A DNA stretch of 64,000 bases from Nemertoderma westbladi (taxonomy: Eukaryota; Xenacoelomorpha; Nemertodermatida; Nemertodermatidae), in NCBI GenBank assembly GCA_032718475.1, contig JAUCBJ010001189.1, positions 1 through 64,000 on the forward strand, given 5' to 3'. A program made the translations under genes and the position numbers. The notes under the pieces were generated by a model. The model made no database searches. It was given only the letters and a program-made list of their open reading frames with translations, and was not told the origin of the DNA. Shown here piece by piece: positions 54,885-64,000 of this stretch (position 1 is the first letter of the stretch; the number at the start of each line of letters is the position of its first letter).

Positions 54885-56865
54885 GTTTGATTGTACAGTT
54901 GAATGCCTACTGCTATATTACAGTTAAAGCAAGTCTAGTAATTCAGTATCACTGTTAGCCTAGTAATTAATTACCGATATCGTTACTCAGTGTAACGTGA
55001 TATATATACACAATATATTAGAATACCGGTATACACTTATAGTATATATATAAGTATTATTACAGACTAGGTTTGTCACAGAGTACCGGTATATAATTTC
55101 AGCACAAATATATATAAATATATAATAAGCCTACCATGAATACCGGTATACAGCTTACACTTATAGTATATATAAGTATAATTATAGACTAGAATTAATT
55201 ACAGAATACCGGTATATAATTTCAGCACAAATTTATAGAAATAAATATAATAAGCCTATTGTAAATACCGGTATGTCAATTATTTTAGAATAATTGAATT
55301 TCTGAATTTTAGGGTTACTTAGTTACGTTACTTTACTTTATTACCGTTATTTAAGCAGTAGTCCAACTGATATTAAGACCTAATTGTTGTATGACAGGCC
55401 TACTATTTTATAAATCGGTTTGAGTTGATTTATAGTATATATATACCCTTTTAATGGGTTTTGTTACAATATTTGAAATAAATGTTATTATTTCTGGGAA
55501 GGAGTCACTACACAGAAGCTATACGCTCTCAGTGGAGTGCTACCTATTGTTTTGGACACTAAAACAAATGATTCTACTTGCCTAAGTTACTTATTACTAT
55601 AACCTATGTACAATTGCGGGGTGAGATTACAATCTCTAAATAAACACAAAAATTACACGTACGAATTTTTAGGGTTAATTTTACAAGAAATCTACAAACC
55701 AGCCTAACAAGGAGTTAGAATTTCTGGTTATTACAACGGACAGGATACTACGGTATTTGAAAGTAATAAAACAGTAGTAAATATATTGCGTTGTCCAGAT
55801 AGGAAAAATACCACCGTCTGACGACTTATAGCCGTAGCGCTATAAGTACTACGTTATGTACACGGAGTGTTCCTACCTAGAAGTTAATTACCGCGGCCTA
55901 CCAGAGCCAACGTGCCTATTAACCACTTTACAACACAAATATACTGCCTACACACTAATTACCTTCGGAAAGCACTGTACACTAAACCCTAAATTAGGTA
56001 CAAATACTTATACAACAAATAACCAGCAGTTAAAAATACTTATACAGCTAAAAGAACCACGGTATCTGCTGGAGTGACCAAAGCATAAAATCTCCAGTCT
56101 TTACCTACGCCAAACAGCCCTGATGTAGTACCGGGGTTAATTTAACTATAACGGTATATATAACAAGCACAATTACTGTAGGAATAAACTTGGGGATATG
56201 AATGTTGCAAATAATCGCATAAACTCTGAATAATAAATATTACGCTACCCTTACAGACTACACAAACAAAATACAGACCAAACGCTGGCAGACTACTATC
56301 CAGCCTAAATAAACTAAAGTATATTGAGACTCCGAAATGGTTAGTTAGTATGCGTTCTAACCGAGTAGTACGACTTATTCTTTCGGGGGGATTTACCTTA
56401 CAGCACTGGATGCCCACCACGTTCCTAACTAGTACTTTATCGGACATACACTCTACACACACTGCAATCTCTTCAGACTTAACAACACTCAGACAACAGT
56501 TCAGCCTACAAATTACTGTACAATCTGAGCAGGCTTACACGTCTTCTGCTCAATATTAACTTACAAATAAATAAAACTGACAGAAATAAATAAGCTCCAA
56601 AAGAAACAAGGGGTGTACAGTCCCTAATCTCTTAAACAGCCTACTGGTATACAATATCACAATCGAAATAATACTAGTACCTGTACTACTGTAAGTACCG
56701 GTTCGGGTGGTTAGGCAGTCAGGCCTACTGGTTACCGGTTGACCGGTACTTTTTAATTTTATTGCTTACTTTGCAATAAAGAAGCAATATCTGTTATTGT
56801 TCTTACCAGAACAATAGTAAACTGTATTTATTGCCTACACTGCAATCAGAAGAAATAACTGTTAT
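54885..56865 (-). other. Leader of the composite element, non-coding
   Basis: Contains a tandem pair of about 120-bp units (55023-55134 and 55135-55280) with taccggtata words, leader blocks shared with 38572-39100, and next to the LTR a repeat of ctgttattgttc (56790-56870). No PBS matching a common tRNA could be recognised next to 56865. Confidence 0.5.
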
Positions 56866-57961
56866 TGTTCGCGCTTTTAGACCTTTAGCAGTTTAACCTG
56901 CCAAATTTAGGTGTCTTCTAGGTTATAAATTGACTTTAGCCTATGACGAGTATTTGATATACATAAAACTACATTAGCCGAAGCCAGCCTATGCGCGACC
57001 ATTCACCCGCTGGATTTACCCGGGAGACTGGATTCGGAAGCTCTGACCTTATTGCGGTGTAGGCCTACTATATTATTCGATTGATCGTTAATATATAATC
57101 TCTGACAAATATTATTCACTTTCGGGAAATATTAACAGTTCCTTTAGGACGTGGCGCTCTAAGTATGTAAACAGAGTTATGACTTACACTAAACACAACA
57201 GGATGGCTATTGATTGACGTATAAAGCGCATTCTTTAGGAGATGCTTTGTTATCTATCACACTCATGCACACTACCGCACAATGCTGCACACCGATCTGC
57301 CGACCTTCACTAATTTTAGTCACATATAAAGAGAACAGCAACCGACACATGTAGGGCCTATGAAATAGCATTAAATTCACTCGAAAACCACTATAATGTA
57401 AGTCGCAATTGCTATATGTAACCGGTCTCTCACCTTCAGTATATCAAGAAGATTGGGGTTTTATGGTTATTTATCGATATTCTCCAAATATAACAATATT
57501 CCATCAACTGATACAATTAATAACCGACAGTAAATAGCAGTAAAATAATGCGGTGAAAGGTACGGCGAGTCTGGTATGCCAGGTATGGCAGACTGAGTTG
57601 AGTTGATATGAATTGAGTATGTATTGCGGTTTGATAACAGTTATACGTTTCTATGATCAAAGCCGTTCTAATGTTTGGCTAAAGTCTGAAACACAGAATC
57701 ATTCCACAGCCGATGTTCTAGGCTTAGGAAAAAAGGTTAACATAAACCATAATGCATTGCGCGATTTCCCGGAGGTTTCTGTACAAATAAAATGAAAATC
57801 GCTCTGATTGGTTGACCGAACAAAGAACAAAGAAAAAGTTACACGTGGACATATCAGCTGATAGATGTCGTCATCGGAACTACACTGTATCAAGAGTATT
57901 TTGGCGTATTGCGACATAAAATCGCTAGTTATGTCCGCTAAAGTAAACATACAGAAGAAAT
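56866..57961 (-). repeat. Right (5') LTR of the composite
   Basis: Partner of 44576-45672. Starts tgttcgcgcttttagacc and ends near catacagaagaaat. Outside it the THAP/P-like transposase resumes. Confidence 0.75.
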
Positions 57962-57973
57962 CGGCAAATTCAA

Positions 57974-59707
57974 TTAGTTCAGTGAGCCGAATATCATTGG
58001 CATTATCAATCGCACATTATCGTGGGGTCTTTTGACATTTATTATCGTCCATGCTCTAATAATTATGTCAAGAAATTCAATAGTCCCAGTGGAATCAATT
58101 TCTGAGCAACCTGGATGGGTTCGAAGTGCCGAAAGTGTTTCATCGCAAAATACACGTAGCATGGTAGACACCTTTTGCCGCTCCACCGGCTTTGGGTACA
58201 CTGCAACTTCATTCAGTCTTGACAATTTGACCAGTGTCCCTTGATCCAATTTCCATAAACTCTCGATATCTGACCACCTGGCTACCAAAGGTTGCCCTCC
58301 AGTGACTGGCGTAAATATTATTTCCTTCGTTTTCTCTGTAATCCAATTGTTTCTAATACTTTTGAACAGATGTACGTAGTCATAAAGGAGAAATATACCT
58401 GATGTTGTTTTCCAAGGCATATTTGGCACAGTTTCGAATCTACCAAAGAATGCCTGGTTAACTTTATTGTCGTCACATGTTATGCATATCACAGATCCCC
58501 CTGCAGACTTAATGGCGTCGATGAGAGCACAAGTTTAGTTGTATTGAAAACTAGAGTCCAAATTACATACTGTTATCATCTTAACCATGAAGGTGGGGCC
58601 CCCGAGTAGGCATTTGACCATTAGAGAAAGTAACGTTTTTGCCAGTAAGTGTGGATTATTTAAAGCGAGCCAAACAATTCCCCACCATGATATCGGAGAG
58701 AGGCATTGACATAAATTCCACCATTATAACACATAATCGATTCTGCAAAGGAAGAGCACTGAAAATGTTCTTCAACACATCTAAGTCATCAAGGTTTCTT
58801 GTCTGAGATGTCAAATTTCTCAAAGTCCTCATACTTGGCAATTGGTAATCCTTCGCAAACCTCTGATATAGGGCCCGGGATACTGAGAAATATTCAAATG
58901 CTCGTACCACAGTAGGAACAGTGTACAGTATTGTACCAATAATGGGGGCTTTCATAGCTGTCAGTTGTTCTTTTAGAATCAATTTTTTTTGGTGGCTTCC
59001 ATATTTTTCAGATAGCGAATACACTCTGTCAGAACAGAGTATCGTTCAATTGTGTTAATTCTACTACTTGTAAGAGTAAAAATGAAGCATTGGACTCCGT
59101 AATGATATGATTGAAAATGGTATGAAGGGTCAATACGTATTAAAAACATTGGAACACCACATATAAAATCATTTGATTGAATGCAGATGTCACCACCAAT
59201 TGAATACACTGCAAGTTGGCCATTATAGTTTCTATTAACAAAGGGAAATATTTCTTCTTGGGTCAGCACTATAGAATCCTGTTTGATGAAATCACCATAC
59301 TCGTCAGCCACCTTCCCCCGTTCTGATAATGAAGTTCTCTCAGTTGATCTGGGTCTAGGGGGTGGAGTGGGAATGAGGCTGGGCTTTACACAATCGAAAA
59401 TAGAAGGAGGGTCTGATGGTCTTAATTTACCATGTACTTTAATAGATTTATATCCAGGTGGCCAATGTTTCTCACAAACCACTATGTATTTGTTAACGAT
59501 CAAATTATCCCTAGGGATACTCTCTATCCATCGCTTGCACTCAATCTCATCTTTTGGTAGACTGTATATGGAGTACCTTTCTCTCTCCTTGCGATAATTT
59601 GAGTTACAGTTAGTGACACAGCACTTGAGAGGCACTCTAGCATAATTATCAACAATATTAATAATATTTAAGACATAACATACGTCCAGTTCATCGTATC
59701 TGTCCAC
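57974..59707 (-). pseudogene. THAP/P-like transposase, N-terminal part
   Basis: 59707-58979 begins with a THAP zinc finger: CCVTNCNSNY, SIYSLPKDEIECKRWIESIP and VVCEKHW (C2CH), which binds transposon ends. At an A8 run (about 58983-58990) the frame slips into 59024-58656, with FEYFSVSRALYQRFAKDY and LPSMRTLRNL. After another slip and a stop near 58540, 58492-57974 carries TTSGIFLLYDYVHLFKSIRNN, ARWSDIESLWKL and EVAVYPKPVERQKVSTMLRV, the P-like catalytic/insertion region with D-x-x-H-L-x-K-x-x-R-N. It stops at the edge of the right LTR. The C-terminus lies 13.4 kb away at 43946-44575. Confidence 0.75.
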
Positions 59708-61644
59708 TGTAAGACTCTTACACTAGTAAAAGCAGGCTGCATTCTAAATTTCATTATTAGCCTATGTGACAGTCAATTCAATTAAATTCCGGGAGAGGGT
59801 CCGGTCTTATATTTCTTAAAGATTATATAAATGATAAATTGTTATATATAGCACAGCACAATAATTGACAATAAAATAAACAAAAAATTAATTGCATGAG
59901 ACTAGAACATCAAACAGTCAAACATGGCCTTCTAAATAAATAATATAAAAAATATAAAATAATACCGGTACCAGTGGAATACAATTTTTAACATAATAAT
60001 ACAGTAATAAACTCATATTGAAAATAAACTCATATGCCTATTTAAAAATGAATACAACTGTCCTAGCCATACATACCACCACCCACCCAGTACAGCAGTA
60101 CAAGTTATCGCATACCGGTCTTCGTTAAGATAAAGGATTACCTCTGACCTCGGTTCTCGGCCTAGGCCTGTTGGTGGCCAGCAGCAGTCACCATCTAGTT
60201 GGCTATAGAGGCCTATTGTATTACTGAACGAACACCATACTGGCGAATGTTTTGGCGGCTACACTGAACACCAACACACGATTATCTTCCCAGGTCTGCC
60301 GCACTGCCGGGGCCGGCCCCACTGGTAACTGTACCTGGTATTGTCTGGTACCGTCTGCCGGTACGGTCACAGTAGCTGCGGGTCGGGTACCAATTCTCGC
60401 AAAGGTACCGGTAAATCGTCCTCTGACACCACGTAGAAGTACGACTGTAGGCCTACCGTACTTGGCGAACAAAGTGTCTTGAAATAGCAAGCAATAGACT
60501 AGGCCTACTCAAAAGCAATAACACTAATTAATTACTCTAATTTACCATACAGCCATACTGATGTACTGTTAACTAACTGCAGTACTGCAGCACCATTTAA
60601 TAGCCTACTGCTGTACTGTAATACTACTGTTCTGGTATGGCACTACTGCAGATACCTGGTTGGCTGGCATTCTAGGCCTCCAGTCATTCTGCTTCACTGC
60701 ACGGTTGCCAGGCCTGTTGTTTAGAAGGCCATGAACCCAGATCAAAACTCCAATGGATAACCCGTAACCAATGGATTCAGTTTCCTGTGTAATGGAACTA
60801 AATCTACAGGGAATAAAACGAAAATTGTCCGTATTGGTTGTCACATGGGCTATCATGACAAAGAAACCAGGGTTCTGTTTTGAGCAATTTTGTCAACAGA
60901 GTCGTATACCAAAACCAAACGCGGCAAGGCGTAAGTATGTATATTCTCAACTACCTTGAGATATTGCAGCGTTTAGAGTAGTTTGCGCATTGCACAAAAA
61001 TATATATTTTTGCCGCAAAAGCTTTTACATACAGGCCAATACAATGCTGTAATGTCCTCAAAAGTTATAAAGTGCTAAATAACAACTCGCTGTTAATACT
61101 AACAGCGTTGATTAATGTTACAATTTTGGAATACAATATATTAATATAATTAATTAATTACATTTAATTTAATTACATTATTTAATTATATTTAATTATA
61201 TTTAATTATTTAAATGTAGCAACGCTATTAGTTATGGTATATATTTTTCACACAATTATTTATAGTAGGTAAATATTTGCTTCTGATTATAAACTTGATT
61301 ATGCAACTTGTATTATGAAACTTGATAACTGATTATAAACTAGAGCGACAGAAGCTGGCGCCTTATCTACCCTACCCGGTTCAGTCTCGCAGACTCTCCG
61401 ATATACCTTGGTGTATGTCTGGTTACCATGGCGATGGCTGATTTTGACATATTACCCATCATCCGTATAACAACAGCAGCAAAAATTATCACCCTCCCCT
61501 AAAGGGGACTGCTACCTAGCAAAGTCAAGGTATAGCAATATGGCCTGGCAGCCAAACAAAGCAAGGAACAAGTGTTGTGCAATCTATCAAATTGTAATAC
61601 GGTAACCGTGTTGTGCATAAAAAAATGGTTATATTGAAAATTAT
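59708..61644. other. Non-coding stretch beyond the THAP/P-like transposon
   Basis: No coding frame recognised. The GC-richer part at 60130-60480 gives open frames on both strands but no family features. At 60697-60733 cggttgccaggcctgttgtt.. is the inverted partner of the block in the 294-bp units at 43.3/43.6 kb, so the two may mark the outer ends of the P-like element. Confidence 0.45.
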
Positions 61645-62143
61645 CGAGATCTGAAAAATATCGAGAGTAAAAGTAACGCGAGTAAAAATATTGAGTGTTG
61701 AAAAATAACGATAATAGTGAGAGTTCAAAAAATATCGACACTAAAAATATAGAGTGTAAAAATATCGAGAGTAATAATATCGAGTGTTGAATAATATCCA
61801 GAGTAAAAATATCGAGTGTTGAAAAATGTCGAGAGTAAAAATATCGAGTGTTGAAAAATATCGTGAGTAAAAATATCGAGTGTTGAAAAATATCGAGTGT
61901 TGAAAAATATCGATTGTTGAAAAATAGCGAGAGTAAAAATATCGAGTGTTGAAAAATAGCGAGAGTAAAAATATCGAGTGTTGAAAAATATCGAGAGTAA
62001 AAATATCGAGTGTTGAAAAATATCGAGAGTAAAAATATCGAGTGTTGGAAAATATTGAGAGTAAAAATATCGAGTGTTGGAAAATATCAGGAGTAAAAAT
62101 ATCGAGTGTTGAAAAATATCAGAGAGTAAAAATATCGATAGTA
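61645..62143. repeat. Minisatellite of about 32-bp units
   Basis: Units of the form gagtaaaaatatcgagtgtt plus gaaaaatatcga, about 15 copies, with shortened half-units. The open hydrophobic frame on the minus strand (LLSIF, DIFQHSIF repeats) follows from the repeat and is not taken as a gene. Confidence 0.9.
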
Positions 62144-62452
62144 ACAATTTTTTTTAATAAGGGTTGTATGATAATTTTTTCCTAAAAATATTCTAGTACA
62201 AAAAAATGTGTTCTAGAACAAAAATATTTTTCAACATTGGTAGCTTACACGTGTTCTATAACATTTATAAAAAGAAGTATAAAATACAAGCTATTTTAAA
62301 AAATTAAAAATGTGACCTAGAACTAAAAAATTTTTTCTAGAACAAAAATATTTATCAAAATAATTGATAGCTAGCACTTCTTCTATAATATTTATTGTAA
62401 GCGCCGGTCGTTGACGGTGCAAATAAGTGAAACGAATAAATGAATGAATTAA

Positions 62453-64000
62453 CCCTATTAAACCCGGGGGGGGGGTCAATATGACCCCCCCCGTGGTTTT
62501 TTTATTATAATTCTGAAACAAACGCAGTTGGGAATCTGAAATTTTATGACTTTTCCTAAAAATCTATTGTCTTCCTAGTAGTGAAAACCGTTTTCAAAAA
62601 TATTGGGTAGTTTTCGAGTTATAGCACCATTTTTTAACCCTACTTTTGGCACTTTTTTTGAGACGTTTTTTGAAAATTACATTTCATTAAATATGAATTC
62701 TAACATCTCTTTTATTGATTTACACCGGTTTTTTGGTGTTAGAAATTGGATGGAATTCATATAAATTGATTTAGAAATTTCAAACTTGTTTTTTCGGCGG
62801 GTGCCAATTTTTGGTGCCAGCACCAAATTTTGAAATATGTCAATTTTGTAAATTGATTGTGTGAAACTTGTTTTTTACGCAATTGGGGTTTTTTGGGGTT
62901 CTGGTTTCGATGAAATATATACGAGTTGCACCAAGCGTATCAAACTTGTATTTTTCGGTGGTGGGTGCAAATTTTGGTGCTAGCACAAAATTTTGAAAAT
63001 CCATTCAATTGATAAAATTGTTTGTGACAATTTATTTCTTGCGTTTTAGAGGTTTATGGCTATTCTTAATTGAATGGAATATATAATTTTCGATCTAGGC
63101 ATCTCAAACTTGTATTTTTCGGAAGTGGGTGCAAAATGTGGTGCTAGCACCAAATTTTGAAAACCATCAAATATATAAATTGATTGTGTCACCTTGTTTC
63201 TTGCGTTATACGGGTTTGTGAGGGTTCTGAATTCAATGGAATCAGTAAAAATTTCATGAGAGTTGTCAAACTTGTATTTTTCGCCGGTGGGTGAAAATTG
63301 TTGTGCCAGCACCAAATTTTGGAAAATAAGCAAATTGATCAGTAGATAGTATCATCTTGTTTATTGCGTTATACGGGTTTATGAGGGTCCTGAATCCGAT
63401 GGAATCAATAAAAACAGCACTGGACATCGCAAACTTGTACTTTTTGGTGATGGGTACGAAATTTGGTGCTAGCACCAAAATTTGCCAAATTACGCCGAAA
63501 AATACAAGTATCAATGATCTGGCATATTTGAAATGTATTCCATTAGAATCAGCGCCCTAGAAAACCTGAAAATGTGAATTTATAGCATCGCATAAGTGAA
63601 TTAAAAATTTTGTGTTCTAACTGAAAAGTGCTGGTAACTTGTTTTTTTCATTTTTTTTCCTACGCAGAGAGGACTAAACAGCCATTTATGGTAATCATAT
63701 CATTTTTAAATATTTTCCAATGTATTTTGCGCCCCAGAAAACCTGTATTGAAAAACAATTAGACGAAAAATGTCAGTTTCAAATTTTCTGAAAATTGTGC
63801 ACTACTTGTAATTTTGGTGCTGCAATATAACCACCCCAGTACATTTTTTCGAAATTTTTTTTTTTCGGTCGGATCCTGACTAGTGATACCTACGTACAAA
63901 CAAAAAATCAGACGTTTTCGTAAAAATTTGTAGATTTTAGAGGGGGGGGTCAATATGACCCCTCCCCGGTATTTGTACAACATTTTATAGCCCGGTACTA
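62453..64000 (+). mobile_element. piggyBac-type non-autonomous element, second plus-strand copy (cut by window end)
   Basis: TTAA at 62449-62452, then CCCTATTAAACCCGGG and the palindrome GGGGTCAATATGACCCC. There are five internal units spaced about 158-165 bp (caaacttgt words at 62782, 62940, 63105, 63268, 63431). The right palindrome is at about 63942-63967, and the window ends at cccggtacta, a few bases short of the expected ATAGGG-TTAA. Very similar to 39731-41300 throughout. Confidence 0.85.

Larger units (their letters stand above)
44576..57961 (-). mobile_element. 13.4 kb BEL/Pao-derived composite with 1.1 kb direct terminal repeats
   Basis: Direct repeats 44576-45672 and 56866-57961 enclose 11.2 kb whose ORFs all read leftward, so the right repeat is the 5' LTR. 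The order is: leader, gag-like ORF, BEL/Pao pol remnant, 1.5 kb non-coding, a 155-bp leader repeat, and the three-part unknown frame. RT and integrase are absent, so mobility would need help. The block separates the two halves of a THAP/P-like transposase. I found no matching target duplication at 44575/57962, and the split gene seems to lack sequence at the junction, so insertion came with deletion or later rearrangement. Confidence 0.6.

Noticed and set aside
44576-57961. Target-site duplication of the 13.4 kb element
   Set aside because: Flanks (..aaatatgc | and | cggcaaatt.. or | gaagaaat..) show no matching 4-6 bp direct repeat for any plausible LTR end, so none is claimed.
60221-60490. 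Opposed open frames in a GC-richer patch
   Set aside because: Open on both strands because of composition. No domain, splice or family evidence.
61725-62147. 140-aa hydrophobic protein on the minus strand (LLSIF/FNTRYF repeats)
   Set aside because: It is the translation of a minisatellite whose unit length keeps the frame open; no start context or family.

Overview
The window looks like repeat-rich, AT-rich nuclear DNA of an invertebrate animal. Two things show this: a spliced four-exon gene for a GPI-anchored three-finger (Ly6/uPAR-like) protein, and the last exon of an F-type lectin (fucolectin) domain. Almost everything else is transposable-element DNA of animal types: RTE-like and CR1/L2-like non-LTR elements, Penelope-like fragments, BEL/Pao, piggyBac, hAT and a THAP/P-like transposon. 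I cannot name the species.

Layout. 1-3.0 kb: the start of an acidic ORF running off the left edge, then a leader with no gene. 3.0-7.8 kb: a chimeric RTE-like insertion. It carries about 630 bp copied, inverted, from intron 3 of the Ly6-like gene at 29.5-30.1 kb. 7.8-13 kb: remnants of a CR1/L2-like LINE, a GIY-YIG (Penelope-like) endonuclease and a piggyBac transposase. 13.2-15.7 kb: a second RTE-like family, minus strand. 17.2-17.9 kb: a Penelope-like RT remnant. 18.2-30.3 kb: the Ly6-like gene (exons 18196-18241, 18571-18716, 23496-23661, 30167-30315). Its introns hold a solo LTR, LINE copies and a 4.3 kb minisatellite of about 26-bp units, and the first unit spans the exon 3 splice donor. 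31.2 kb: the fucolectin exon. 31.4-37.0 kb: more LINE, Penelope-like and unidentified ORF remnants. 37-43 kb: nested piggyBac-type and hAT-type non-autonomous elements inside an old LTR. 43.9-59.7 kb: a THAP/P-like transposase gene split by a 13.4 kb block with 1.1 kb direct terminal repeats. 61.6-64 kb: a minisatellite and another piggyBac-type element.

The most unusual content is inside the 13.4 kb block, all on the minus strand. It holds a gag-like ORF (567 aa) and a BEL/Pao pol whose protease is fused to the end of RNase H, with RT gone. After these comes an unfamiliar reading frame from 50048 to 45870. Three ORFs (174, 247 and 938 aa) lie in one frame and are separated only by two TGA codons. 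The third has a C-terminal cluster of three CCHC-like zinc knuckles and a basic tail. I do not recognise this protein. A 150-160 bp leader ends about 45 bp before its start, and a copy lies at the same distance upstream of the piggyBac remnant at 10.5 kb.

All calls were made by reading; no alignment or search was run. Identities and family names are judgements from motifs.
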